From the NCBI RefSeq assembly GCF_900188175.1, contig NZ_FZOQ01000004.1:62001-126000 (forward strand): a stretch of DNA of 64,000 nt, written 5' to 3'. The notes below the pieces were generated by a model that was given only the letters and a program-made list of their open reading frames with translations, had not been told where the DNA came from and ran no database searches. Positions 1 to 8,773 of the stretch are shown here, piece by piece. The position numbers were made by a program, and so were the translations under genes. Numbering within the stretch: position 1 is the stretch's first letter; every line of letters begins with the position of its first letter. The DNA is from Pontibacter ummariensis. Its GTDB lineage: Bacteria > Bacteroidota > Bacteroidia > Cytophagales > Hymenobacteraceae.

Positions 1-1641
1 GCTGATAAAAGGGGCATAGCCCCGGCGGTTCTGGAACAGGATCACCTGTTCCTCACGCTGTAACCGTTCCTCAATAGCCGTCAGTAACTGACCCGAGAAA
101 TGACTGTGCATAGCTTTGCGCCTCTGCTCATCGCGGGTATTCACGAGTTCTATGTCCGGCAGCTGGGCCTCCCCGAAACGCTTGGTCATGCTAACCAGTC
201 CCCAGCGACCGGTCTTGCAGTTATAGTAACTTTCGATGGACGGGGTAGCGGAGCCAAGCAAGGTTTTAGCCCCCTGTAGGTTTGCCATCACCAATGCCGT
301 TTCGCGGGCATTGTAGCGCGGGGCCGGGTCGTACTGCTTGTAACTGGCCTCGTGCTCCTCGTCGATGATCACCAGCGACAGGTCGTGGAAGGGCAGGAAA
401 ATTGAGGAACGCACGCCAATCACCACCTGAAAGCGACCCGAGAGGATTCCCTGCCACACTTCGGCCCGCTCGTTGTCTGAAAACTTGGAGTGGTACACCC
501 CCAGCTTATCGCCAAACACTTTCATCAGGCGCGTCACGATCTGGGCAGTCAGGGCAATCTCGGGCAGTAGGTACAGCACCTGTCCGCCGCTCTCGAGGGC
601 GTGCTTGATCAGGTCGATGTATACTTCTGTTTTGCCGCTCCCCGTCACGCCGTGCAGCAGTACGATCTCCTTTTCTTTGAACAAGCCCAGAATCTCATCC
701 TTTGCCTGCAGCTGGTGCTCCGACAAGGCCATGGGCAGCTGCCTGGGCTCATGGTCTACCGGGAAGCGTGACACCACCTGGTCGAACTGCTCCAGCACAC
801 CTTTTTTAATAAGCGTGTTGATGGATGAGGCCGACAGGTGCGGATTACTGGTGAGGACGCTTTTCTCAAGCCCTTTGTAGTTCAGGTGCAGGTCCTGGTG
901 CACCGGTACCTTTTGCAGGTAATTCAGCAGCACGTCCAGTTGCTTAGGCTGTGGGGCCAGTTGGTTAAACAGCTCCTCCAGCATGCCCTCTTCCTGCACG
1001 AAGTGCTCCGACAGGCGGACCTTCTTGACCACCTTCGGGGAGAATTTATCGCTCACCTGCTCAAAGATGATGATGGCCTCCTTTTGGATGAGAGACTTAA
1101 TGAACTTATGATAGCTTTTGGCCTGCAACAGGGTGCCTACCTCTGTAAAGGTCAGGGCCTGGTTGTTCTGCAGGGCAAAGATGATCTTCTCCTCCTGAGC
1201 AGATAACGGAATCTTATCCTCCTCGGGGTTATACTGGGGGTGCAGTTGTATCCGCGATTCGCTGCTGAGCTTTAAGGCAGAAGGCAGGGCCGCATTGATC
1301 ACCTCGCCCAGGGTGCACATGTAGTAATCCGCCATCCACTTGAAAAGCTTTAGCTGTGGGGCCGTTACGATAGGCGTGTCGTCCAGCACGTCCAGGATGT
1401 ACTTGGCCTGGTACTCTGCCGGAGCGTTTTCATGGATGTCGGCAACAATGCAGCTCAGCACCCTTTTCCCGCCAAACTGCACTATTACACGCGCCCCTAC
1501 CAGCACCTCGTCGTTCATCTCGAAGGGGATGCGGTAGGTGTATAGCTTTGGCAGAGGCAGGGGCAGGATAACATCGGCAAACAACGTTACCCGGTCCACA
1601 GCGGGCTCCGGCGGGTAATTAAAGTTTAATAGCTCAGACAA
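1..1641 (-). CDS. priA: Primosomal protein N' (PriA replication-restart helicase), N-terminal 547 codons, 3' end outside window
   Basis: DNA helicase that reloads the replisome at stalled forks. The visible 547 codons show the N-terminal DNA-binding region (LFADVILPLPLPKLYTYRIP near residue 20), a Walker A motif GVTGSGKTE near residue 330, a DEEHE helicase motif near 425 and LGSATPSIES near 462. The reading frame is open to base 1, so roughly the C-terminal third, including the zinc-binding and last helicase motifs, lies outside. No ATG is available: the first codon after an in-frame stop is TTG at 1641; GTG at 1599 is the alternative. It lies 133 bases downstream of the HipA-like/DUF3037 pair in the same direction. 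Family assignment is very secure; the start codon is not. Confidence 0.95.
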   Translation of the reverse strand, partial: MSELLNFNYPPEPAVDRVTLFADVILPLPLPKLYTYRIPFEMNDEVLVGARVIVQFGGKRVLSCIVADIHENAPAEYQAKYILDVLDDTPIVTAPQLKLFKWMADYYMCTLGEVINAALPSALKLSSESRIQLHPQYNPEEDKIPLSAQEEKIIFALQNNQALTFTEVGTLLQAKSYHKFIKSLIQKEAIIIFEQVSDKFSPKVVKKVRLSEHFVQEEGMLEELFNQLAPQPKQLDVLLNYLQKVPVHQDLHLNYKGLEKSVLTSNPHLSASSINTLIKKGVLEQFDQVVSRFPVDHEPRQLPMALSEHQLQAKDEILGLFKEKEIVLLHGVTGSGKTEVYIDLIKHALESGGQVLYLLPEIALTAQIVTRLMKVFGDKLGVYHSKFSDNERAEVWQGILSGRFQVVIGVRSSIFLPFHDLSLVIIDEEHEASYKQYDPAPRYNARETALVMANLQGAKTLLGSATPSIESYYNCKTGRWGLVSMTKRFGEAQLPDIELVNTRDEQRRKAMHSHFSGQLLTAIEERLQREEQVILFQNRRGYAPFIS

Positions 1642-1774
1642 GGGTGCTTATGCTTTTACGAAGTACGAAGGTCGTAAAAAATGAGGACATTCTTTCTTGT
1701 TAGGCCCTTCATGCCTCGTGTTATCCAGTGTTATGTTTTCCCGAACCTTCAGGGAGCTGCTGCTTGTTCCTGCC

Positions 1775-2158
1775 TTACTGCACCAGTTGTTTGTAAAGCT
1801 TTTCCAGGGTCTCCTGCGGGTCGGTACACAGGCCGGGGTGAACAGGGGAGGTCTGTACAACGGTGCTGCGGGTAGCGGTAAGCCACCGGAAGCGGGAGGC
1901 GATGGGCAAGCTCCCGATTGTACCGCCTTCCTTACGGCCGGCACAAATACGCTCAAAGGCACGAAGGCGCTCCTCCAACTCCTCCAGGTCTACTTTATCT
2001 GAAAAAGAACACAGGCGATCCCCGTTCAGCTCGCACTTCGTTTTCAGAAAGCCTTTAGAGGCACAGTACACAATAACGCCCACATTAATAAACTCTTCCC
2101 GCTCCACGCAGGGCACCACGCGGATGACGGCGTACTCAAACAAGTGTTTTTCTTGCAT
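1775..2158 (-). CDS. DUF3037 family protein
   Basis: Small 127-residue protein matching the DUF3037 family by its opening pattern (FEYAVIRVVPCVEREEFINV, then GVIVYC), followed by a helical middle (LEELEERLRAFERIC) and a LPIASRFRWLTATRSTVVQ segment typical of the family. No biochemical function is established that I know of. Its start lies 23 bases inside the upstream HipA-like gene, so the two are translationally linked and probably act together. No signal peptide or membrane segment, so cytoplasmic. From memory, DUF3037 proteins are recurrent neighbours of this HipA-like family, which supports treating the pair as one module. Confidence 0.85.
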   Translation of the reverse strand: MQEKHLFEYAVIRVVPCVEREEFINVGVIVYCASKGFLKTKCELNGDRLCSFSDKVDLEELEERLRAFERICAGRKEGGTIGSLPIASRFRWLTATRSTVVQTSPVHPGLCTDPQETLEKLYKQLVQ

Positions 2159-2936
2159 GCTGTGCTTCTTTGATAAATACTTCTGAATGGGCCAGTCGGG
2201 TATTTAAAAAACTGGCATAAACTTCCCGGTGCTCTTCTGCTGAGTCAAACGGTGCATCAACTGTCATGAGCCACTCCTCCGGGATCAGGGCAATGATGGA
2301 ACGGATTCGCTCTGGCGTCAGGATACTACGGAACTCGGAATCCACCTCTTCCAACTCAGTGGCCTGTGGCAGCAACACATGGTCTTTTACCTGCACAAAG
2401 GGCCTTTTGGCTTGCTCCTCCCAATTGTACCCGGCGTGATGGAAGTACAGGGAGGCCCCATGGTCTATGAGCCACAGTTCCTTGTGCCACATCAGCATGT
2501 TCGTATTGCGGGCGGTACGGTCCACGTTCGTGATGAGGCAGTCGAACCACACGATCTGTGAAGCGAGCCTGGCATCCACCGTGTTCACCAGCGCATCGAA
2601 GGTGATGGCGCCGGAGAGGTAGTGCAGAGCCAGGTTAAGTCCTTCGCTGGCGCGCAGCAGGTCCTGTATCTCCTCGTCGGGCTCCGTGCGTCCGAAGGCT
2701 TCATCCAGGGTCATGAACACAAGCTCAGGCACCTTGAAGCCCAGGGCACGGGCCAACTCGCCGCCAATCAGTTCAGCAATAAGGGCTTTGATGCCTTGCC
2801 CTGCCCCACGGAACTTAAGGACATATAAAAATTCATCGTCTGCCTCTACAAGGGCTGGCAATGAGCCGCCTTCCCGCAGGGGCGTGACGTAGCGGATCAC
2901 CTCGACGGTTCTGAGCTCTGGGGGACGATAATTCAT
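2136..2936 (-). CDS. HipA-like kinase family protein (HipA_2 type)
   Basis: 266-residue cytoplasmic protein resembling the short HipA-related kinase family. It shows a kinase-like catalytic segment, TNVDRTARNTNML (HRD/loop equivalent with Asp and Asn), followed by a DFG-like LWLIDHGASLY. The N-terminal lobe has YVLKFRGAGQGIKALIAELI, with a lysine in the position expected of the ATP-binding strand. Classical HipA is about 440 residues and pairs with HipB; this version is much shorter, and no HipB-like helix-turn-helix gene is present. Instead it overlaps DUF3037 by 23 bases. Substrate and phenotype are unknown. I infer a protein or small-molecule kinase; toxin activity is not shown by the sequence. 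Confidence 0.8.
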   Translation of the reverse strand: MNYRPPELRTVEVIRYVTPLREGGSLPALVEADDEFLYVLKFRGAGQGIKALIAELIGGELARALGFKVPELVFMTLDEAFGRTEPDEEIQDLLRASEGLNLALHYLSGAITFDALVNTVDARLASQIVWFDCLITNVDRTARNTNMLMWHKELWLIDHGASLYFHHAGYNWEEQAKRPFVQVKDHVLLPQATELEEVDSEFRSILTPERIRSIIALIPEEWLMTVDAPFDSAEEHREVYASFLNTRLAHSEVFIKEAQHARKTLV

Positions 2937-3148
2937 AAGCGCATCGTATACGTTTACACCTCTTACAGGGGCTTCCCGTACTTGTTTATTTCAAATTAGA
3001 CCAAATTTACGAGAAATAAGGCGTAAGCTTTATGCCAATACCTAAATTGAGGGAAAGAAAGGCACTTGGCTTGTAGCAGGGAAACGAAAGCTATCGATCA
3101 ATTAATTCGCCTATGTAAGGCGGAATCCTATTTTTTACACTACAAGCA

Positions 3149-3180
3149 AAAGCCGCAAGTCCTGGAGAACAAGCGGCTTT
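3149..3180 (-). terminator. Intrinsic terminator after the secreted-protein gene at 3206-3931
   Basis: AAAGCCGC and GCGGCTTT form an 8-bp stem (3149-3156 with 3173-3180). On the minus strand the stem is followed by CTTTTGCTTGT, a moderate U-tract. Confidence 0.55.
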
Positions 3181-3205
3181 ATGTGCTGCACGAGGCGGGA
3201 AATTC

Positions 3206-3931
3206 TTAAAGCTTGTTGCAGTGCTGCAGTAGCTTTCTGAGTTCTTCCTCATTATCAAAGTCTGGCTTGTTCTCTTTGATGTACTTAGCCACAGAAGACT
3301 TATGGTCTGAGAACAGCTTTAACGTGTTTCGCTTGTTTGCCTCTACATAGTGGTCGTTTATGTCTGCCAGATAGTAAGCCGACTTGACCGTAAACTCCAT
3401 GGTAGCATTGGGGCTAAGCTGGTATACGCCACCGGCATCAGAGTACATACCCGTTGTAGTTGGGGACAAGGAGCTTGACTCTTTGCCCATGGCCCCTTTG
3501 TTTTTGATGTCTGCCAGCTCATACTTTTCTTTGATAAGCAGCTTGGTAGAGGCATAGTCTTCCAGTAGCTTCAGGAGGCTTTCCCCTTCTTTATCGTAGA
3601 AGTACTGGTCATCGCCGATAGCAATGGAGTGGATGGTGAAAAGGTCTGCGAGTGCCAGGGTGTCATTGGAAGAGTCGATGAACTCAATTTCGCCGGTCAG
3701 CAGATTATAGTTCAGCTTGCTTACGACTGTTGTCCCGTTCAGGAAAGTAACCCTCCCGTCTACAAAAGAAGAGTAGCGGTAAGCCTTTTTTCTAATATCG
3801 GCATTTACACCTCCGTTTTCAGGGCTGATCTTTATTTTGTCAGGTCCCTGGGCAAAAGCATCCTGAGAACTGAGAAACGCCACGAAAGCCAGTAGCGGGA
3901 GTACTTTAAAGAATACCTTTTGTGAAACCAT
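3206..3931 (-). CDS. Secreted protein of unknown function
   Basis: 241 residues with a clear Sec signal peptide (hydrophobic LPLLAFVAFLSS, cleavage likely after DAFAQ near residue 28). I do not recognise a domain. The early mature part (GRVTFLNGTTVVSKLNYNLL followed by TGEIEFI) resembles short beta-strand repeats seen in periplasmic proteins of Bacteroidota; the C-terminal 60 residues are charged and helical. It is flanked by an intergenic stretch of about 160 bases on its 5' side and a terminator hairpin on its 3' side, so it is probably monocistronic. Periplasmic location is inferred from the signal peptide only. Confidence 0.75.
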   Translation of the reverse strand: MVSQKVFFKVLPLLAFVAFLSSQDAFAQGPDKIKISPENGGVNADIRKKAYRYSSFVDGRVTFLNGTTVVSKLNYNLLTGEIEFIDSSNDTLALADLFTIHSIAIGDDQYFYDKEGESLLKLLEDYASTKLLIKEKYELADIKNKGAMGKESSSLSPTTTGMYSDAGGVYQLSPNATMEFTVKSAYYLADINDHYVEANKRNTLKLFSDHKSSVAKYIKENKPDFDNEEELRKLLQHCNKL

Positions 3932-4095
3932 AAGCTTATTCGTTAAGTGAGTTTAGGACAACAAAGCTTTTCTTTAACAAGAGAAAACAAATCTGTAAGC
4001 TAAGATAGGATTTACTTTAAACGTTTTGTCATTAATCAGAGTTAATTTTATTTAAGTCCTTCTATATAGTAGTTACGCTGTCGTTGTCCTCTTGC

Positions 4096-5097
4096 TTACA
4101 CATAGCCAACACTGTCGATTGCCACTGACAGGTAGATGGTGTCACCTTTGCCGGCTTTGTTTTCTGTTGTTCTAACCGTAACGGTACTCCCGCCTTTTAG
4201 CCTTACTTCCAGTTCATAATAGCTGCCATAAAAGGTAACTGCTTGTACTGCTCCAACTAGCACCTGGCTTTTGTCCGTAACAACTTTAAAACTTTCCGGG
4301 CGGATCAGCAGGTGCTTTTCCGTTGGCTCCATGCCTAGTGATCTGTAAAACTCTTCTGCCTGCTCGGGAACGATCAGGTTATAGCTGCCGAAAAGAGCCG
4401 CTACGTACTCGCTCACTGGTCTCCTGTAGATTTGCTCGGGGCTTCCCTGCTGCAGCAGCTTTCCTCCTCTTATCACCACAATCTCATCTGCCCAGGATAA
4501 GGTATCCAGCGGGTCGTGCGAGGTAAGGGTACAGGTAATGCCTAGCCTTTCGCCAACATCGCGCACAACAGACTTCAATATGTTCTTGTGTACGGCGTCC
4601 AGGTTAGAGTAAGGCTCGTCTAGCAGCAGCAGTTTAGGGGAGGAGATGAGTAGCTTGGCCAGGGCGATACGTTGTTTTTCGCCTCCTGAGAGGTGATCGG
4701 TCCTGCGCTCCAACAAATGGGTGATGCGGCATATCTCGTACAAGGTAGCCGCTTCGTTCCCCGGCAGCGTGTTGGCATAGCGCAGCACCTGTTCTACCCG
4801 CAGGGACTTTGGCAGTTCGAAGTGTTGTGACAGGTAGGCAATGCCTGGGTGGCCGGGGACTAACTTTTCTGCAGGACCAAGAACCCTTTCATCCTCACAC
4901 CACACCTCACCGGCATCGGGCTGTATCAGCCCTGCTATGATTTTCAGCAGTGTGCTTTTGCCCGCGCCTGTTTCCCCGGCAATGGCAATTTTCTGTGACT
5001 CCTGCTGGTTAAAGCTGATGTCCTGTAAAGTGAAGTTCCCTTTTTCCTGTATAGAGATTCCTGAAACGCGTAATAAGTGTTTAGTATCTGACTCCAT
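4096..5097 (-). CDS. ABC transporter ATP-binding protein (CysA/PotA-like, with C-terminal TOBE region), orphan
   Basis: 333 residues. Walker A GETGAGKST near residue 41, Q-loop YLSQHFELP, signature LSGGEKQRIALAKLL, Walker B LLLLDEPYSNLD and switch histidine in TLTSHDPLD are all intact, so ATP hydrolysis is expected. The last 80 residues (LLIRPESFKVV onward) fit the regulatory TOBE-type domain of importers for sulfate, iron or polyamines. No permease or binding protein is encoded on either side, which is unusual because these ATPases normally sit in importer operons. Substrate cannot be deduced. It may energise a permease encoded elsewhere. Confidence 0.88.
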   Translation of the reverse strand: MESDTKHLLRVSGISIQEKGNFTLQDISFNQQESQKIAIAGETGAGKSTLLKIIAGLIQPDAGEVWCEDERVLGPAEKLVPGHPGIAYLSQHFELPKSLRVEQVLRYANTLPGNEAATLYEICRITHLLERRTDHLSGGEKQRIALAKLLISSPKLLLLDEPYSNLDAVHKNILKSVVRDVGERLGITCTLTSHDPLDTLSWADEIVVIRGGKLLQQGSPEQIYRRPVSEYVAALFGSYNLIVPEQAEEFYRSLGMEPTEKHLLIRPESFKVVTDKSQVLVGAVQAVTFYGSYYELEVRLKGGSTVTVRTTENKAGKGDTIYLSVAIDSVGYV

Positions 5098-5430
5098 CTA
5101 TGTGCGAAGTATCGTTTGTAAGTAAGAAACAGCTTTAGTGCTTCCAACCTATTGCTAAAAAGAACGGGAGCAACCTCCTGTAGCCAGAGCTATTGAACTG
5201 TAACAGGGTAGTTGCCCTGGCTTGCCAAAGCCTATCTATAAGAGTCTATAACAGAAGCACGGTGTCTTGGGCTTCTGTTAGGGGGAGGAGGACTGTGTTA
5301 CCAAAAGTACTAACAAAGAGAGCAGCTTTTAAATAAAGTTTTTATCTTACTAAGCTTCTACAGGTATTTATACAGTAAACGCTACTGGATAAGAAGCTGT
5401 AGTTTAGTCAATCTATCTCAGAAACGCGAA
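5098..5430. other. Intergenic region with a 10-bp inverted repeat
   Basis: 333 bases between the divergent orphan ABC ATPase and the deacetylase. It must carry both promoters, but no strong TAnnTTTG box was identified. The only structured element is TAACAGAAGC (5249-5258) with its perfect inverse GCTTCTGTTA (5271-5280), spacer 12 bases. No T-run follows on either strand, so it is more likely a protein-binding site or RNA hairpin than a terminator. Confidence 0.5.
5249..5280. repeat. Perfect 10-bp inverted repeat, possible operator
   Basis: TAACAGAAGC and GCTTCTGTTA separated by 12 bases. It lies about 150 bases upstream of the deacetylase start and of the divergent ABC ATPase start. No regulator is encoded nearby. 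Confidence 0.4.
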
Positions 5431-6231
5431 ATGCTCTTTACAAGAACCCTTACTTTTCTGCTCTGCCTGTGCAGCCTGTCTGTTAGTGCACAATGGAATA
5501 AAAAGAAAGCCGCAGTAGTGCTTACGTACGACGATGCGCTGAACGTGCACCTGGACAAGGCAATCCCGGCTTTAGACTCTTTAAACTTGAAAGGTACGTT
5601 TTACCTCAAAGCCTCTGCACCCGCTTTTACACAACGGCTGCAGGAATGGGAGAAAGCAGCGGCCAACAAGCACGAGTTAGCGAACCACACGCTCTACCAC
5701 CCCTGTGACGGCAGCAAGCCTGGAAGAAGTTTCGTTACCCCTGATTATGACCTGGCCACCTATTCGCTGCGTCGCATAACCGACGAGATCAAAATGACCA
5801 ATGCTGTGCTACAGGCAGTGGATGGGAAGAAAGACCGTACTTTTGCCTACCCTTGCGGAGACACGACGGTTGGAGGCGTCTCTTACATGGATCATTTAAA
5901 AGGGGACTTTGTTGCCGCACGCGGCGTACATGGTGAAATGGTGCCGAAAACCGGTACGGACCTCTACAACGTTGGTTCTTACGTTATTAACGGCCAGACG
6001 GGAGAGGAGCTGATAGCCCTGGTGAAAGAGGCTGAGAAGAAGAACAGCATGGTAGTGTTTCTGTTTCACGGCGTGGGCGGAGAGCACTCCTTAAACGTGT
6101 CGGAGGAGGCGCACAGCAAGTTGTTACACTACCTGAAGGAGCATGAAAAGGAAATCTGGAACCCTACGTTTGTGGAGGCCGCCCAGTACCTGAAAAAGAC
6201 AGGTAAGTCTGCTAGTAAGGCCAATCAATAA
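5431..6231 (+). CDS. Secreted polysaccharide deacetylase (NodB-like)
   Basis: 266 residues with a signal peptide (cleavage after VSAQ near residue 21). The NodB fold is recognisable: VVLTYDDA carries the catalytic Asp/metal Asp pair near residue 30, NHTLYHPC supplies the metal histidines near 87, and the late VVFLFHGVGG supplies the C-terminal histidine. Family members remove N- or O-acetyl groups from chitin, peptidoglycan or exopolysaccharides; the substrate here is unknown. Location is periplasmic or extracellular. It is monocistronic and ends at a strong terminator shared with the convergent M28 peptidase. Confidence 0.9.
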   Translation: MLFTRTLTFLLCLCSLSVSAQWNKKKAAVVLTYDDALNVHLDKAIPALDSLNLKGTFYLKASAPAFTQRLQEWEKAAANKHELANHTLYHPCDGSKPGRSFVTPDYDLATYSLRRITDEIKMTNAVLQAVDGKKDRTFAYPCGDTTVGGVSYMDHLKGDFVAARGVHGEMVPKTGTDLYNVGSYVINGQTGEELIALVKEAEKKNSMVVFLFHGVGGEHSLNVSEEAHSKLLHYLKEHEKEIWNPTFVEAAQYLKKTGKSASKANQ

Positions 6232-6236
6232 GTCTA

Positions 6237-6284
6237 AAAGCCCCATGCGGGAAGCAGCTAAGCCAACTTCCCGCATGGGGCTTT
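6237..6284. terminator. Bidirectional terminator, 18-bp perfect stem
   Basis: AAAGCCCCATGCGGGAAG (6237-6254) pairs perfectly with 6267-6284 across a 12-base loop. It lies between the convergent deacetylase and M28 peptidase genes and has A/T ends on both strands, so it can serve both. Confidence 0.85.
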
Positions 6285-6300
6285 CCTATAGCACGAAAAC

Positions 6301-7599
6301 TTACCGTACCTGCGACTTATCCACGCGCGTAGGGGTGTCTTCGCCACTCACCACTCCTTTAGAGCCAAGGGCGATGGCCTTAATCATGTTCGTAAGATGC
6401 TCCATGTCCAGCTGCTCCAGCTCGTCGTTCACCGTATGGTAGGTTTTATCCTGATCGATCTGTACGGAGGAGATCGTATGGGCCGGTACTCCCAAACGGG
6501 CTAACGTAGCGTTATCGGAGCGGTAGAAGAGGTTCTGTTCGGGATAAGGATCCGGGTGAATGCTATAGGTAGTGCCTTGCAGGCGTTTCTGCATCAACTC
6601 ACCCAGGTTAGACCGTTCGAAGCCTGTCAGGTAAGCGCTGTTCGGGCCAAACTTAGAGGGCTTGCCTACCATTTCGATGTTGAACATTGCCACGATGTCG
6701 TCCGGGTTCAGCTGCTCTGAGAAATACTTGGAGCCAAAGCCCCCGATTTCCTCTGCGGCAAAAGCCACGAAAATAAGCGAGCGTTCCGGCTTGCGCTGTT
6801 GCCTGTAGTAATCGGCGAGCATCATCATGGCGGTGGTGCCTGCCGCATCGTCGTCAGCGCCGTTGGCGATGCTGTCTCCTGCAATGGTCTCCTGAATGCC
6901 AATGTGGTCATAGTGCCCCGAGAAAACGACAAACTCGTCTTTACGCTTTCCCTCGATCATGCCTGCCACATTTGTGAGCTGCAGTTCCTCGATGTTGTTT
7001 TCGATCTCTATCTCATAGCTGGCTAGGTTCCGCTGCTCGGTAAGAACGAACACTTTGCTGCCTCCCGCGCCCAACTGCTGCTTTACGCTGCCCTGGCCCA
7101 GGTAGTGCTGGTAACGCCTAAAGATTTCCTCGTGTTTAGGGTCAACCAGTACCAGCACATCCTGCTGTTCCTTGTTCAATTCTCCTAGAGCGGTTCGGAA
7201 GTTATCGTTTGCGCCAACTGTCACTACCTTTTGCTTCCCGTTGTTTTCCCATTCCAGCTCTTTCTTATCCGTTATGGCGAACAGGTTATCCGCTTGTACC
7301 TTCTGGCCGTTTAAGCTAGCCTCCTTTTCTTTTGGCGACACCCGGTACACCGTAAAGCTTTGCAGCAGGTCGTCCTCTCCAGGCAGCGGCTTCAGGCCAA
7401 TGCGTTTCAACTCACCCTGTATAAACTGGGCTGCCTTTTCGACGCCGGGGGTGAAAGAAGCGCGTCCCTGCATCTCATCAGCGCTTAATGTCTTTACGAT
7501 GCGGGTAACTTCAGGCTTGGTAATCGTTTTCAGGTTTTGAGCTGACACCGCAGTGCTCAGGCTACAGGCAAGTACAAGAGCGGAAAGATTTTTCTTCAT
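6301..7599 (-). CDS. Secreted M28 family zinc aminopeptidase
   Basis: 432 residues with a signal peptide (cleavage after VSAQ near residue 21). The five metal-binding positions of M28 co-catalytic zinc peptidases are visible: SGHYDHIG (His), GADDDAAG (bridging Asp), AAEEIGG (catalytic and metal Glu), MFNIEMVG (metal acidic residue) and YHTVNDE (last His). A protease-associated-like insert precedes the catalytic domain. It removes N-terminal residues from peptides, presumably in the periplasm or outside the cell. It is divergent from the 7854 lipoprotein and ends against the terminator at 6237-6284. Confidence 0.92.
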   Translation of the reverse strand: MKKNLSALVLACSLSTAVSAQNLKTITKPEVTRIVKTLSADEMQGRASFTPGVEKAAQFIQGELKRIGLKPLPGEDDLLQSFTVYRVSPKEKEASLNGQKVQADNLFAITDKKELEWENNGKQKVVTVGANDNFRTALGELNKEQQDVLVLVDPKHEEIFRRYQHYLGQGSVKQQLGAGGSKVFVLTEQRNLASYEIEIENNIEELQLTNVAGMIEGKRKDEFVVFSGHYDHIGIQETIAGDSIANGADDDAAGTTAMMMLADYYRQQRKPERSLIFVAFAAEEIGGFGSKYFSEQLNPDDIVAMFNIEMVGKPSKFGPNSAYLTGFERSNLGELMQKRLQGTTYSIHPDPYPEQNLFYRSDNATLARLGVPAHTISSVQIDQDKTYHTVNDELEQLDMEHLTNMIKAIALGSKGVVSGEDTPTRVDKSQVR

Positions 7600-7853
7600 C
7601 TAGTGTAGGGCGTTTAATAAGCTTTTGGTGCTATAACAATAAGTGTAATGACTAACGTATCAGTTGTTCATCAAATATACTTATTAAAACTAAATGCGCC
7701 TGCCTGAAGTAGCTGTGCGGGAACAGGTTATTTGGCCGCGGGTATGGCAGAAGCAGCCGTCGGTTTAATCCTTTTTTTGAAATTCTTCCATAAAATGCCT
7801 TACTTAGGGTATCATCTATATAAATCTTTCACTTTTCGTAAAAACAATTAACT

Positions 7854-8171
7854 ATGAAGAACCTAAAACCCCTTGCCTTACTTATGTTGTTTTTGATCCC
7901 GTTCCTGTACAGCTGCCAGGAAGAGACCGACGTGGTAGAATCGGGAGTGTATGAAGGCACCATTGCGGAGGTAGAAGCCGATAAGTCTGAAATTTATGTG
8001 GAGACGGCCGAAGGACAGTTGCTGGAGCTGTATTTCACGGACAACACGGTATTGACCCGTAATGGAGAGGAAGTGGCCTTTGACCAACTGGCAGAAGGCG
8101 GAAGAGTAGAAGTGGAGGTAGAGAAAGTGGGCCAGCGACTGGATCCGATAGCTGTTAGAATACTGGAGTAA
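7854..8171 (+). CDS. Small lipoprotein of unknown function
   Basis: 105 residues with a lipoprotein signal ending in FLYSC (Cys21 lipidated). The mature part is acidic and reads as one small beta domain (GVYEGTIAEVEADKSEIYVE, then LLELYFTDNTVLTRNG), reminiscent of small OB-like modules, but I do not assign a family. Its stop codon is separated by one base from the next start, so it is cotranscribed and probably translationally coupled with the DUF2231 membrane protein. I infer a partner in the same membrane-associated process; the function is unknown. Confidence 0.82.
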   Translation: MKNLKPLALLMLFLIPFLYSCQEETDVVESGVYEGTIAEVEADKSEIYVETAEGQLLELYFTDNTVLTRNGEEVAFDQLAEGGRVEVEVEKVGQRLDPIAVRILE

Positions 8172-8172
8172 C

Positions 8173-8667
8173 ATGACAGATCCCAGTTTCTGGCGGACAG
8201 AGGTGTGGCACCCGCTAACGGTGCATTTCCCAATCGCCTTGCTGCTCTTTGCCACGGTAACCAAACTGGTAGCGATGTTTCTAAAGCAGCCTTCTGCCCT
8301 GTTCTGGCAGAGGGCTGCTTCTTATTTGCTGTATGCCGGGGCCATTTTCGCATGGCTTAGTATATACACCGGTAACCTGGCAGATGGCATCGTGTCCCGG
8401 AAGATCTGTGATCCAACCGTGTTAAAAGGGCATGAAAATGCGGCTTATTACCTGGCTTACCTTTTCTCAGCGGCCACAGTCGCAGACCTTTGCCAGTGGA
8501 CCGGTTGGTTTAAGGACAGAGCCAAGCTCATTCGTATTTTTGTGCTGCTGCTGATGTTAGGCGGCACCTGGTTTCTGGTACAAGCGGGGCACTCCGGGGC
8601 CCGGGTTGTTTACCAGCAGGCAGGCGGGGTAAATGTCCCCTCATCCGATTGCTCGGAATTTATGTAA
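8173..8667 (+). CDS. DUF2231-like inner-membrane protein
   Basis: 164 residues, four predicted transmembrane helices (about residues 18-35, 45-62, 95-113, 120-140). The opening WHPLTVHFPIALLLFATV is characteristic of DUF2231, whose conserved histidines in the first helix suggest heme or metal binding. Some relatives occur beside cytochrome c or membrane redox modules, but here the only partner is the lipoprotein one base upstream. The C-terminal tail (PSSDCSEFM) is short and outside the bilayer. The gene ends before a strong terminator shared with the convergent GNAT. Confidence 0.8.
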   Translation: MTDPSFWRTEVWHPLTVHFPIALLLFATVTKLVAMFLKQPSALFWQRAASYLLYAGAIFAWLSIYTGNLADGIVSRKICDPTVLKGHENAAYYLAYLFSAATVADLCQWTGWFKDRAKLIRIFVLLLMLGGTWFLVQAGHSGARVVYQQAGGVNVPSSDCSEFM

Positions 8668-8688
8668 GCACTACTAAGGCTTCACTTT

Positions 8689-8745
8689 AAAGCAGCAGCC
8701 CTTGCAGGATATTTGAAGAAACTCCTTTGCAAGGGCTGCTGCTTT
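8689..8745. terminator. Bidirectional terminator, 18-bp perfect stem
   Basis: AAAGCAGCAGCCCTTGCA (8689-8706) pairs with 8728-8745 across a 21-base loop. It sits between convergent genes (DUF2231 on plus, GNAT on minus). Confidence 0.8.
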
Positions 8746-8773
8746 CTTTACTGTTGGACAAGGGCTATCCGGC

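Noticed and set aside
1697..2002. Plus-strand ORF opposite DUF3037
   Set aside because: Runs antisense to a recognised gene in a pair with conserved partners; composition of a shadow frame.
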